DNA of 64,000 nt from Albifimbria verrucaria (GCA_020081605.1 JAHREC010000018.1:1612001-1676000); one strand, 5' to 3'. Positions 34,208 through 45,881 are shown, counted from the first letter of the stretch. The notes: generated by a model from the sequence alone, not told the origin. Made by a program: numbers and translations.

Positions 34208-35267
34208 GGCGAAGTTGGAGATGAGACCGTCGGTGAGGGCGCAGAACCAAGCAAGCTCCCCGAGCCGGTACGGGCTTGGCCTTTATACAATTGCTGGTGG
34301 CGACCCAAAGCTGTACGGAACCAGCTCTTCCTGGCCTCTTTGGCCCAACCTAGCCAGCATCGTCGACGCGTCTCCTCACCAGGGCTTGCCTGGCGACGGT
34401 GAGGAGGAAGAGCGTATGCCAGGCACCTGGCGATCGATTCGCCAATCGCATAGGCGCGCTTGACCCGGTCCTGCGGGCCGCGATGGGGAAGAGTCCAGGA
34501 AGAATCTAGGAGCGTGTGGAGAGCGATGCGGGGAGCCGTGAGGGGCCAGGACGGACTTGGTCCCTCAACCGGTTAAGATGACGGAGACGCACCCTCCGAG
34601 CCCTGTTCCTGATCTTGTTCGGGCCCTCGAGTCGTGCCAGGTGACTGAATCGGCCCTCAGCCATCATGGCAATCTGGAGCCATGCATGCGCCCAACGTCA
34701 TAAAGTGCCTGGCCCCTGCGCACTCCATGCTTTTTTTATGGCTAAGTGAAGGAGAGGGAAAGATGCGCCTCCATCAATCATGAGCTTCCTAGGCCCTACG
34801 ATCGACGACCCTGCAATCTCGGAGCCGTCTACTTTGGCAGATGGGGACGGGCTGGTGCTACCTCGGTTTAACAAGCTTGCATTATTGAGCGCGTTACAGC
34901 ACCGGCCGTGATTTTACATGAATGCTACCCAGGGTTTCAATTGAGCAATTTGATTAAATTGAACTGTACGAAAAATTGATTTACCCAGCATATTTCCCGC
35001 GTGGGCCTGAGCTGAAGTGGACGGTTTCCTCCGAGTTGTATTTGTAGGGCTGGCTGACTTACTGTAGACGACAGGGTCCGCCGTCTCCAACCGGTGACCC
35101 GGTCCTCAGCCCCGACATCCGATCGCCGGTAAAATAAGATAGAATATCCAGAGGAACCAGCACCCGATTCGATCCAATAAGCAAGCCACCGCTCCTGATC
35201 CTGACAGCATTGGTGGCGTCGTTCATCCCTTATAAGCATGCCCTCAACCATTGACCCATCGCGATCC
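34208..35267. other. Gap between GH7 and CFEM-like genes
   Basis: GH7 promoter and the 3' UTR of the CFEM-like gene. A long open frame through 34937-35267 on the reverse strand is the read-through of the frame-shifted CFEM-like gene, not a separate gene. Confidence 0.5.
34282..34287 (-). promoter_or_regulatory. TATA box of the GH7 gene
   Basis: TATAAA on the reverse strand about 75 bases upstream of the GH7 start codon, a usual spacing for strongly induced fungal cellulase genes. Inferred from motif and position. Confidence 0.6.
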
Positions 35268-35975
35268 TTAAAGGAGGAGAACCGCAGCTCCAGCAGCAAA
35301 GGCCCCGAAAGTACAGAGGACGGCATACCCAGAAAATCCACCGAGCGGCACCGCACCGGGGCGGCAAATGATCCAGGTTCATTATCATTGTTAGATGTTT
35401 CTCCAGGGTTACCTTGCTCCGTAACGTCAGGCGCTCTGACGCCGCTGATGGTCGTCGTGAGTTGGCTAGCCGCGGTCGGCGCAGAGGCACTGACGGAGAT
35501 GGTGTTGGCTGCAGTAGACGCCGACGATGCAAAAGTTGCCGTTGTTGCAAAGCCACAAGTGGCAATCAACTGGTTGATATCTGGTAGAACAAAGTCAGCT
35601 TGGGACAGATATTCCAGCACTTCAAAACCAGGATTCCGAACCTTCCAACTCATCGTCTGAGTCGTCGTCGCCGTTGTTGCGAAGATTCTGACGGATGCAG
35701 TCGGCGCAGGACGATGCTACGTTCGCCACATCGAAGCTCCTGTTCGTGCAGACGCATTGAGCACGCAACCGATCCTCGTTACGCTCATATTCATCCTCAC
35801 GATCATCATCGTCGTCGAAAAGGTCCGATGCATCACAGCGGCGAGAAAGCTCTACAATCGGACGGCAGACAGGACGACACACAGCAGGTAGGTCATCGCC
35901 GTCAAAGTCCACATCCGCGCGGGCGACAAGGAACAATGGTGCGGCGACCAAAGCGAGGGCTCCGATAGAAGGCAT
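35268..35975 (-). CDS. Secreted eight-cysteine CFEM-like protein, probable GPI anchor
   Basis: Start MPSIGALALVAAPLFLVARA at 35975 is a signal peptide. The mature part has eight cysteines in a CFEM-like order: AVCRPVC, SRRC, AQCVC, SSCADC and, after a short intron (about 35645-35582), IATCGF. An acidic run (DLFDDDDDREDEYE) sits between Cys 3 and 4. The second exon is Ser/Thr/Ala-rich (a typical cell-wall linker) and, after a one-base frame break near 35345, ends GGFSGYAVLCTFGAFAAGAAVLLL, a hydrophobic GPI-attachment tail closed by TAA at 35268. About 215 aa. CFEM proteins bind haem or act at the plant interface; the acidic insert and unusual spacing make the assignment CFEM-like only. Confidence 0.72.
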
Positions 35976-36085
35976 TTTGCGATGGGTGGTAAGTGATTCT
36001 TGTGTTGAAGAGTAGATTGGTAAGGTAAGACGTGTCGTTGCAGTTGTTATCCTGACCTTGATGGATGGGTGCGGATCGCCCAGAC

Positions 36086-36091
36086 TATATA
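36086..36091 (-). promoter_or_regulatory. TATA box of the CFEM-like gene
   Basis: TATATA on the reverse strand about 110 bases upstream of the start codon at 35975. Motif and spacing only. Confidence 0.5.
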
Positions 36092-36248
36092 TGCGCACGC
36101 CGCTCGCATAGACTTTGGCTTGGCCTTTAAGTCCCTATTCCCGTCTCTGGGTAGAGGCTTGTTTCACGGCTTTGTCCACAGCCCCCAACGATAGCTGTAT
36201 TGTGGATTCGCCAAGCATCGCAAAGGTTGAGCAGAGACGATGCTATAA

Positions 36249-36764
36249 TTAACACACATACACCATCATCCTAAACGTAACTCTGAGTTGGCCATTTCGA
36301 TCAAACACGATACTTCTCGACGCTGAAGGGGCAGTGTCATGCCAACAATCTTCAGACACCGCAATGCTATAGTCTTGGCGCGGGGCCGTCGTCACACTTG
36401 ACGATTGCCAAGAATTGCCGGTCTCATCTTGTTTGGACATCAGAACCTGACGGTCGAGAGACTGACCAGGGGTTACCAATCAGAGCGTTTTACCGGCAGA
36501 GTCCATGATGACGACGCAGCCACGAGCTTGCGAAAGCCTGCAACGACCATTGGGCTCGGCATTGCGTGGTAAGGTTGCAAGACTGCGACGATCGCTTAGA
36601 CAAGAAACGACATCTGACTTGTAACCCGGCCTGTATTCAAACGAGTGAACAGATACTGTAATTTTACTTTGTTCAGTACGTGATTTACACAATTTTGTAA
36701 TTGATCCGACTCTCTGTTTCGGGGCATTTTTTCCTGAAACCGGAGCTGCATCTGTCATGTCCAT
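36249..36764 (-). pseudogene. Possible broken coding region of unknown nature
   Basis: Two consecutive open frames in one register interrupted by a single TGA at 36480-36482 (a TGG in that place would make one frame). The reading includes CRLSQARGCVVIMDSAGKTL before and MSKQDETGNSWQSSSVTTAP after the stop. I do not recognise it; chance occurrence is quite possible. Confidence 0.2.
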
Positions 36765-37591
36765 ACGGGACGAGGAACGTCCGGCTTCGAGAAGCCTCGG
36801 AGAAGCACTTCCATGAGGGAAACCATCACATCAATTGTCAGGTTCCAGAGTCATGTAGTGTGAGGCGGAGGGCGCTAGTCGAATAGGTGATCGGCGTCGG
36901 CTACGGCATTGTCTACGGCATCGGCTGTGGCTCATATGGTCATGCGTTGGTCAAGAAATTCAGCAGTCGTAAACCCAAGCAAAGTCAATAACTGCCAATG
37001 CTGGGCACCAGCACAATACGAAAATAAAGGTTTATGCTTATATTCCATCGTGATCGGTAATGCCCGTGATTCCGTCATCACGGATAGAGAATTAAGAGTT
37101 CTGGGATCCTGTTCCTTTGGGTCGTTTTGTGCGGGGTCTTGTGCTTGTTGCTATGGGGAAGACGCTCCCCGCTCAAATGTTTGCCTTGGCTTCGAAATAA
37201 GGATTACGCTGATCGTGATAGCTCGTAGCTAAGCCAAAGATATTGTGGAGACGTATGTCGTGGCCGCAGTCTTAAATGTGGTGATGCTTGGGACTTACAA
37301 ACAAACAAATGAAATCTTGATTTGCAAGTTTGCTCAAGGGCCTAGTCAAGGAAAATGGGCGTCAAGGATCTGGCGTATTCTAACTTACATGGTGTATACC
37401 AGGACGTGGCACGTCGCTTTCTTAACCCTAACCCTCCGTCTCATCCTTGACGCCCAAATTACCTGCAATGGACGTCATGGTATTATAGCATCACGGGTCA
37501 ATGGGTCAGCGGATTAGATATTGGGCTTCATTTACAACTATTGGCTATTCTTATGTAGCGGTTACCTATGTCCGCCCGAATCTACCCGAAT

Positions 37592-38279
37592 CTAGTTCAG
37601 GGCAGGGATCTCACCCTTCTCCTGGGCCTCCTTCAGAAGGGCCTCGTACTCGGCAACAGCCTTCTCGTACTCCTGAACAAGTCCGGCATCGGCAACACGC
37701 AAGGCCTCCTCAGTAGCGGCAGACCGACCGAATGCTCGGACGGCGGCATAGTAGACGTTCGCCAAGCCCCTGCAGAGAGATCCGGAGCCGGAAACGTCGC
37801 ACTGGTAGTACAGGCTAAGAGAGTGTTAGCATTGGCCTTTTAGAACAATAAACACCCGCATATTTCGCATGGGACGACACTCCGCAAGGCAAGCAGGAAA
37901 CTCCCAAACATCTCTTTTCTCCTTCTTTTCACTTACTCGGTACGGAAGTTGTTGTCAATGCTCAGCTTGCCGGCATCAGTGAATCGACTCTGGGCTTTGT
38001 AGTTGCGGTAGCCAAAGTCATGACGGTGGCAGGCAGGCTCGAAAGGATATCCAAGAGGGTTATCCGGCGAAGAAGAGCAGCTGTCGGATGACCAGTCCAA
38101 GCTCGGGGGTTACGAGCATTGCGGCGGCTTGTGAAGCCGGGCAGGGTTGTCCTGAAGAGCAAGTCGTCCGTAATAGTGTTGAGACTTTGACGAGCCTCGA
38201 CGTGGGCCTCACCGTTGCCAGTGGTGGGCAGAGCCAGAGCTGCTGGCAGGGCGGAGAGGAGGACAGTGGTGAACTTCAT
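37592..38279 (-). CDS. Secreted phospholipase A2 (fungal/bacterial group XIV type)
   Basis: Exons 38279-37937 and 37814-37592, joined in frame (GA|C). Start MKFTTVLLSALPAALALPTTG is a signal peptide with a short propeptide (EARQS). The catalytic domain reads LDWSSDSCSSSPDNPLGY followed by PACHRHDFGYRN, the diagnostic C-x-R-H-D-F-G-Y-R-N active site with the His-Asp pair, then YYQCDVSGSGSLCRGLANVYY with further cysteines and a helical C-terminus ending EKGEIPALN. One base is missing in the G5 run at 38105-38109. About 190 aa. Family members hydrolyse the sn-2 ester of phospholipids outside the cell and include the symbiosis protein TbSP1; a role in lipid scavenging or host interaction is inferred only. 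Confidence 0.9.
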
Positions 38280-38370
38280 GTTGGCGGTCGAGGTCGTCTA
38301 GCCTTTTGTCGCTTGGAGTTGCGATGGGCTCATAACAATTCTTCAGAAACGACACCGGTCATCAAGGCCA

Positions 38371-38376
38371 TTTATA
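38371..38376 (-). promoter_or_regulatory. TATA box of the phospholipase A2 gene
   Basis: TATAAA on the reverse strand about 92 bases upstream of the start codon at 38279. Motif and spacing only. Confidence 0.55.
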
Positions 38377-41137
38377 GATCTCTTCATGTCCGATGCTTAC
38401 CTTTGCGACGGACCGATTGAAACGGCCTTGAACAAGATCAGAGCCATGGATACCAGCCACTCAGCCCATCTAGGCTGGCACCTACTTCAAACAGAAACGA
38501 TCCTCTGGAGCATAGTCCACAAGCTGAACCGCGATACCACGACTTGCCGTAGTAGGCGGGTGTTCATTCGGTCCGTCGGTCACCAATTCAGTGAGGAGCA
38601 ATGAATTTCCTCGGCGCACTACTGCACTGTTCTTGCCAAGTAGCGAATGCTGAAAGAAGCATACTGGGCAGCTCCACTCCCATTACAGCCCTGGACGCTA
38701 AAGGCTTGCATCAGGCGATGGCCGATGACGATCCCGTGCGGGGCGGAAGTTGGTACAGTAATATGGTGACAGGGGAAGATGGTCGCGAGGGTGGCATTTA
38801 CTTCCAGAAGCGTAATATTATTAAGGCTGCCGGTTTTTGCTGCAGGAACATGTAGTCCGGCCGTTTCTCTCCTGTTGAGCTGCCGTGTTGAGCAGATGAC
38901 AACATCAGCCGAGCCATCGAAGCCAGAGAATTGTTCTTTTATTGGCCAGGGCAAGGTTTTGGGGCTATGAAGATCCATTTCAAGTGCCGTGGGTGCATTG
39001 CATATCCTGATCTTGCCGACAGCAATAGACCATGTACAGACTGTGCTTCGTATCACGTATTGTAGGTATTCGGAGACTTTCGGTCTCTTTGAAGCTACGC
39101 TTACATGTTGCAGTTGATGCGAGTAGTTACGGCACGCTCTTTGCATGAAAATATGGTCCCGAGGATAACGCAACGTAGCCTATAGGAGAGACTGTGTTCA
39201 TGTTATGGGGTAGAAGCTGAACGACCCCTGGTATTGTTAGGCGAAAGGACGTAAGCAAAACTTAGCACGGGATCATGCAGGTCACTCTCCAGCATTATGT
39301 TTCGGCTTATGTGAATCCAATTAAGATGATAATCTTCGATGAAATAATTGCACTTGATTATTGGTTCGTCTTCCGTCGCATGTATTAGATCATAGCATTA
39401 CCACACACTGTTTCTTCATGAGTAGGGGTTGAGATGATCTCACAAATGAATGTGCTATGCTATTTATAATACTAAATTTCGTTCCACTTAATTTGTTGAT
39501 ATGTTATATGTAATTAATTAAGATGCCCTCAAGGACACCAAGCATCAATTAGGCTTTCGTCTTGTTGTAGCTTTGCTTCCCCTGTGGCTACAACATGCAT
39601 AGGTTCGTTGATCATACAGTCTCTATTATGAGCACTACAAGATTCTAACACACTCGACGCAGATTAGGTATTGTTAGGTAGCCATGTTGGACATTCCGAT
39701 AGTTCTATAGCTTTAGGCGACGGTGTGAGCTATGGAAATCCACCATCGACTGTTTTCTGCTCAATATTGTCAAGAAAACTTTTGACATCTTACCAATGTA
39801 GCTAGAGCATCATGGTCTTGGGGTTGAGGGTTGGCGTAGTCCGATGCGGATAAATCACCTATGATACCAGAACGAGTCAAAAGGACATTACGGATACTAG
39901 GATAGCCGTGACATGAATGCATAGACTTATGGAATCAAAGGGACGGAGGCAACAGCCTTTCTGGAGTCAAGGTAGGCTTCCCTCGCGGACTGGCTGAACC
40001 GATAGTTCAACTGACGTATGCATCGCAGGCCTGAGCGTTGGACAACCCTCTGACAAACACATCTCAGCTATACCGGCTTTCTACCTGTTATTGTCCAGTC
40101 TTTACCGAGCAAGTAGAAACTTGACTGAATGTTGTGTCTAACGCAACTGTAGGCATGAAAACACCGAAGCACGATGACGCGGCACACAACCCCGGGAACA
40201 GCTTGCCTTACAAAAGGCCCATGTCAACGGTAGATAGGTATTGTACGGAACTGATGCCCGTCCGAGTCACTATCGTAAGTTCCAAAACGATCGTCAGCTT
40301 CCGGTGTCAAGATCACGCCAGGTCAAAGAGAACTATCGACCTAAGCTTATCCACATGGTCGACACAATCTGAGTGGCTCTCTGACATTGATTAGGCGGAA
40401 AGTCTAAAAGGAAGGGAACTCTTCACTCCTGGACATCCGAGTTTGACGGTGCCGTTGCGGTTTCTTGTTTGGGCAGGCTTGGAGACTTAGCGCAGTTATT
40501 GGTGCCACCAACTTGGAGCCCTGTTGTGTCATATCGCCAATCTGGCAATGATCCTCTCCAATTATCCTATTTGAGAAGCATGCGAAAAGTGTCACTGACT
40601 GTTCAGTTATAGCGGATGCCATAGTCAAGCTGTCTGTCACCTGTCAAGTGGCAGCTTAATTCAGTAGTTCAACGCACGACCATCTCGGTCCGGACTTCAA
40701 TCGGAAGACGGAGACGGTAGGCCACTCTCCCGGCTTTAACCAGGCTTTTGGGCGAGGTTTCTCTCATTCCGCGGAGACGGGTGTTCAGCAGGAAACCCGA
40801 TTTCATAAAGGACATGCCCGCTCATGTGTCAATCATTGCTTTCTGCAACGAAAGTGGCTATCTAACCTGAGCTCTGCAGTAGGCCGCTGCGGTTCATGAC
40901 ATTGCGTCGGGTTCACTTCTGCCCACAGTTCACGATGATCTACGATCATCGTCATGGATGGTGAAAATCTCTTCCTCCCTCGTGGATAGTGTAAGGTCCG
41001 GTTCCGATTCAAGCAGCTTGGTTATACCGAGGTAGTCGAAGCCGGTCTCAGTGTTCAGCACCAACGAGACACGATAAGGACGTCGACGCTGTATCTCAGA
41101 GCGGTGGAAATGATGAACACACCCGGGCCCTTGGGAG

Positions 41138-41144
41138 TATATAA
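41138..41144 (+). promoter_or_regulatory. TATA box of the glycine-rich secreted-protein gene
   Basis: TATATAA followed by GG, about 110 bases upstream of the ATG at 41252. Motif and spacing only. Confidence 0.55.
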
Positions 41145-41251
41145 GGAGCATCGTCTTCTCCCCGTTTAGGAAGAATACTCTCATCCTCAGCAGCTTCGTT
41201 TGCAATAGTCACAGGGACAAAGCCAAAAGCCTCAGCAACTTAACCACCAAA

Positions 41252-41705
41252 ATGCTCTCCATCAGCAAATTGCTTTCCATTCTCGTCGCGGCCATGCTTG
41301 CCACATCCGCCGTGGCAATGCCAGCCAATATTGAGGATCGTGGCCTCCTAGACAACATATTTGGCGGCAGATCTCGCAGCTCAATGGTGGCCTTCTCGGC
41401 AGCATCTTTGGGGGCGGTGGCAGCAGCAGAAACTCCAACAGCGGAGGCGGTTCGCAGTTTTCGGCGGAAATGGCAGGCAGTCTTACGGCGGTGGCAGCAA
41501 CGTCGCCAAATACCTCGGCGGCGGGTCTGGAGGCGGCCTGCCCGGAAGTCTTCAACCTGCAGACATTGCCAAGCTGCTCCAGAATAGTCAGGGCAACAAT
41601 GGACAGGGCGGCAACAATAATCTTGCCAACTTGGCAAGCCTCTTTGCTAGTTCTCAGGGCGGAGGATCTGGTAACAACGGCGGAGCCGCTGCTCCTTCTA
41701 ATTAA
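41252..41705 (+). CDS. Small secreted glycine/asparagine-rich protein
   Basis: Start MLSISKLLSILVAAMLATSAVAMPANIEDRG is a clear signal peptide. The mature chain has to be read through two or three frames: RGLLDNIFGG, then LNGGLLGSIFGGGGSSRNSNSGGGSQFSAEMAG, then SYGGGSNVAKYLGGGSGGGLPGSLQPADIAKLLQNSQGNNGQGG, ending GGSGNNGGAAAPSN at 41705. The agreement of Gly/Ser/Asn composition across the joins shows that the breaks (about 41360 and 41470) are single-base losses. About 150 aa, no cysteine in the mature part, and no known domain. Possible wall-associated protein or effector, by inference from secretion and context only. Confidence 0.65.
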
Positions 41706-42872
41706 GCTGGCCAGGTGAATTTGCTAAGCTTTGACATTGCAAGTGATTTATTGAGGGTTGTTGCGGTTTGCTGAGGGAGTGATGGGTGTTAAAGGGGAAG
41801 TTCTAGTTATGCTGGAAGCGAAGTGGTGAAGGGTTTGGTGTTGGCTTTTGTTTAACAATGTAGGTTGCTTCATGGTAGTGAGAGATGGCGGGGTCGTCTC
41901 CGTGCTTTTAGATAGAGGCATCATCTCAGTCCATGAATGGCTATTATTGTTAGTGCTTTAATACCGAATTATCAGGAGTTTTCAGGTCCCTTCAGTGAGT
42001 TGGCTTGTGGCACAGCACAAGCAACGTGTACCGAACCAGTATCGCGACATCAGAAGTACGACTTTCCTGATGGGGCAGCTGAAAAATATGGTTTCCTTGT
42101 AAGTCATTAGTTTAAGTAATTTAACTTTGGGGCCAAAGTCAGGGAGCAGCTGGGATGGTGGCAAGGCATGATGATTGATTGAGCTGAAGGCAGCGGATAC
42201 AGGGTAGGCGAATCATATGCGAAGAGCAAAGGGTTGGCTCTCAGGAGCACGATCCAGGTAAGCTTAAGGCAGATAGATGGATGGCCCTGGCAGCAGACGC
42301 TAAAATAACCGGGCAACCTAAGATACGGATACGGAGGTGGATAAGGCAAGGTAAGTAGGTAGGTACGTACTTTTTACGCTACGTTGTATTTATGGTACTG
42401 TATGGCAACTGTATGCCAGATGTTGTCATAGCTCGCTCAACCAGCTGAAGATCGACGAGAGCGTCAACGTCAACCAACGTCCGTGTCTCAAACCTGCTCC
42501 CACAGTTGGCCACCGAGGGCTTTCCCTTTCCGCCTAGTCCTACTGTAGTACTGTACTGTAAACGACTGGCAAAAAGCCAGTTGAAATAGCCGCGTGCAGA
42601 AGGGTTGGGCCAGCTGGTCCAGAACCAGGGGTCTCATCTGGTCTTTTTCATGCGACCCAACCAACCATGGCGTTACGGATTAGCGCCAAAAGCAACTTGG
42701 ACTTGGCCGAGCAATGACATGCTGCTTCCCCACCATGGAAAGCTTGCCAACTTTTGTGTCTCCATCCCTTCTCCATCTTTCTCCTGGCCATTGATTGCAA
42801 CTTCTCCTGCGTGTCGCAAACCCATGTCTTAGTGGATATTTTCCCTCCTGTTCTTTGAACTATTATTCGTAC

Positions 42873-42893
42873 TGTCCTGTCCTGTCCTGTCCT
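42873..42893 (+). repeat. TGTCC pentanucleotide microsatellite
   Basis: Four perfect units of TGTCC in the upstream region of the NIPA gene. Confidence 0.85.
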
Positions 42894-42997
42894 ACCCAGT
42901 TGTTGCTTAGCCGCGCTCGAGTCTAGCGATAGGTACACAGCCCTCCTCGCCTGGTCCCTAGTTGTGCAGCTGCTGTGCGCCATCAACCCGACCCGAC

Positions 42998-43017
42998 CAA
43001 CTCAACTCAACTCAACT
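42998..43017 (+). repeat. CAACT pentanucleotide microsatellite
   Basis: Four perfect units of CAACT in the presumed 5' leader of the NIPA gene. Confidence 0.85.
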
Positions 43018-43239
43018 TTGCCAAAGGCCCTTTAAACTACTGCGCCCCTTCTCCCCGATCCGACATCTCCTCCCTCTCCAGCGCATTCTCGATTCGACTC
43101 CTACGCTTCTCCTGTTCCGCGCCCTCTGCCGTCCCCTGTTCTTCCAACACAACACAACAGCTCTGCATCCACGCCCATGTAACCGGTCGACCCAACAACG
43201 ACGACTCGATCCTCTTCCTCGCCCTCTCACCCATCACCA

Positions 43240-45127
43240 TGGACCACGAGCTCCTTACTAGGAGCGGTGGTCTCTCCGTCGGTGACGGCGAACGACCACC
43301 CTTCTACAAAGCTGTCGGCATCGGCCTAGCCATTGGTTCCGGCGTCTTTATCGGAGTCTCTTTTGTCATGAAGAAGGTCGGCCTGCTAAGGGCAAACGAA
43401 AAGTACAACGAGGTCGCCGGCGAGGGCTATGGCTACCTCAAGAACGCCTACTGGTGGGGAGGCATGACTCTCATGATTATCGGCGAGATCTGCAATTTTG
43501 TCGCCTACGCCTTCACCGACGCCATCTTGGTAACTCCCTCGGCGCCTTGTCCGTCGTCATCACCGCCATCCTCTCCGCCATCTTCCTCAAGGAGCGTCTC
43601 AGCATGGTCGGCAAGGTCGCTTGCTTTCTCTGCATTGTCGGATCCGTTGTCATCGTTATGAACGCCCCTCACACCTCCTCGGTCAGCGATATCCAGGAGA
43701 TGCAGCACTACTTCATCACCCCCGGCTTCCTGAGTTATGCCGGTGTCATCATTGTTGGCTCCATCATCACAGCCGTGTTCGTGGCCCCCAAGTGGGGAAA
43801 CAAGAACATGCTCGTCTACATCTCCATCTGCAGTTGGGTTGGAGGACTAAGTGTTGTGGCTACCCAGGGTCTTGGTGCCGCCATTATTGCGTGGATTGGT
43901 GGTAAACCTCAGTATAAAGAATGGTTCCTTTGGGTCCTCTTCGCCTTTGTCATTGGTACTCTGCTAACAGAGATTATCTATCTCAACGTAAGGCGAACCT
44001 TGCCAACAATCTTGCTTATATGCTAACGCCATGACAGAAAGCATTGAATATCTATAACGCCGCCTTGGTCACACCCACTTACTACGTCTATTTCACCAGT
44101 ACCACCATCATCACCTCGGCCATCTTATTCCAGGGATTCAAAGGCACAGCGCAATCGATTGTCACTGTCGTTCTCGGTTTCTTGACTATCTGCTCCGGCG
44201 TCGTGCTGCTGCAACTGTCCAAATCGGCCAAGGACGTCCCCGATGCGGCTGTCTTTACCGCCGATCTGGATCAATTCCAAACTATTGCCGAACAAGAACA
44301 GCCCGAGACGGAGCCAAAGGCGGATGCCATTCGCGGAGCCGCCGCCATTGTGCGCCGTATTTCCAACGCACGTATGAAGATGGAGGCGGAGGAGTTGCGC
44401 CGTCTACACGAGGAGAAGATGGCTGAGGCCATGGAGCCTATCACCGAAGATGGGCAGGTTCAGTACGAATGGGACGGGTTAAGACGTCGGAGGACTTTTA
44501 CTACGAGCACGAGGTCGCGCGCCCATTCTGCCGTGTCGCCTCCCCAACTGCGGGATCTCAGGCTCACTCCACAAATCATCATCCGCCTTTGGGAATGTCA
44601 CGGTTCCCAGATGCCTACGATGAGGACGACGAAACCGACCGCAGTACCATCTTCTCCAGCATAGCTGGTACGCTTCGTGGTCGTGCCCGCACGAATGCTA
44701 CTATGCCCATCTACGAAGAGAGCTACTCCCCGACAAATACAGCAGCCCTGGGCAACACCTCCCCTTGACACAAATGTCCAGGCCTTGGCAGGGGTCTGAT
44801 GTTGAATCAGGCTCGCGCCGCATCAGGACTGCCGGTTCTGTCCAAGACCGCCCACCGGTGCCTCCTATCCATGTCCAATTTCCTCAATACAATGATAAGG
44901 AGGCTGGAGGTCATCTCTACGATAGCCCGCAGAGCCCCGAGGACAGGCCTCCTGCTCCACCTCCCCACTCGGCCAAACGCCAGTTCTCGTTCCAGAGGGT
45001 TTTCCGTCGCGAGCCTGGCGTATCCGAGGAGGAACGCGCCGGCCTAGTTGGACAGGACGCTGGCAGTGACGATGACATCACCGAGACCAATGTCAGAGCC
45101 GCAGGAGGTTCGGGACCACCTGCTTGA
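43240..45127 (+). CDS. NIPA-family magnesium transporter-like membrane protein
   Basis: Start MDHELLTRSGGLSVGDGERP at 43240. The NIPA core follows: FYKAVGIGLAIGSGVFIGVSFVMKK, YWWGGMTLMIIGEICNFVAYAF, TPLGALSVVITAILSAIFLKERL, GKVACFLCIVGSVVIVMNAP and later helices, with EIIYLNKALNIYNAALVTPTYYV across a 50-nt intron (43988-44037). About nine membrane segments are visible. A long cytosolic tail (AAAIVRRISNARMKMEAEELRRLHEEK, then Pro/Arg-rich) ends AAGGSGPPA at 45127. Single bases are missing in the CCC at 43536-43538, near 44545, and in the CCC near 44763. About 620 aa. Animal NIPAs carry Mg2+; the substrate in fungi is inferred. Confidence 0.92.
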
Positions 45128-45881
45128 GCGAGCAGCAGCAACCGGCTCGGGTTGTAACATGATTAAAACAATTGGCTTTGTTAGCAAGCATGGCGTTTGA
45201 AGGCGTTTGCATGGGCACACAGGGATTCCTGGAGTGTCAGAACGAATTGTATCACGGATACTCACGAATAGGGTAAGTCTTGGGTAGTTTCATACTCGAA
45301 CTAGAAGATGGTCTGGATATGTGGAACGCGGGGCAACGTAGAGCGTTCTCGCTGAAGAATGGTCACTCGAGCGGTATCGAGCCTGGCCTCTGGAAGGGAA
45401 GCATACGATATACATAGTGCAACGACATCGGTACATGAGAGCATTGAATAATGAATATACACACTTCAGCTTTCGAAAAGGGTCTTAGTGTAGTTGGTGA
45501 AGATTAGTCCAGTTGATTTCCATATATGGGAGTTCTAAATGTCCGTCTAGAGGTCCGTTTGCTCATGGCCAGATATGGGATCATCCGTCTACGAGACCAA
45601 GGAAATATTAAAAGAAAATAGGATAAAATAAAAGAGCCGCCTGTCGCTGATGCGCAATGTATCCTAGACTCCTGCTCCTATGCGAACAAGTGGATGATAC
45701 AGCGTCGTGATATACAAAACATCTAACTCCAACTCCTGGTATGCCATAATCGCTATTGTCAAAATGCCAATTTCGGTCAGCGCCCTCGTGCTGAGGAGTG
45801 GCCGAAAACGTGTCAGATGCAAACACCCTGAATGAACAGGGCAATGTGAATAGACTAGCTCGATGGGCAGGCTGGCACGAA
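45128..45881. other. Convergent 3' gap between NIPA and CHIP genes
   Basis: 3' UTR DNA of both genes, AT-rich in the centre. No gene is seen. Confidence 0.5.

Larger units (their letters stand above)
35976..37591. other. Gap between CFEM-like and phospholipase A2 genes
   Basis: About 1.6 kb, relatively AT-rich. Two open frames in the same reverse-strand register, 36480-36764 and 36249-36479, are separated by a single TGA; together they would code about 170 residues, but no domain or signal peptide is recognised. Otherwise no gene is seen. Confidence 0.4.
38280..41251. other. 3-kb gene-poor region
   Basis: No gene supported. Bases 39200-39520 are strongly AT-rich (for example TATGTAATTAATTAAG near 39505). 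One open frame of about 180 residues (38619-39173, reverse) lacks an ATG at its start and any motif; this length is expected by chance in a window of this size. No terminal repeats or transposase remnants were recognised. Confidence 0.4.
41706..43239. other. Gap before the NIPA gene with two microsatellites
   Basis: 3' UTR of the glycine-rich gene, then intergenic DNA. A (TGTCC)4 tract at 42873-42893 and a (CAACT)4 tract at 42998-43017 lie in the promoter and C-rich leader of the NIPA gene. No gene is supported. Confidence 0.5.

Noticed and set aside
37425..37437. Two adjacent CCCTAA-like units resembling telomeric repeat
   Set aside because: Only two units inside single-copy DNA; too short to mean an internal telomere tract.
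38619..39173. A 184-residue open frame in the gene desert
   Set aside because: No ATG at its start, no motif, and length compatible with chance in 64 kb read in six frames.
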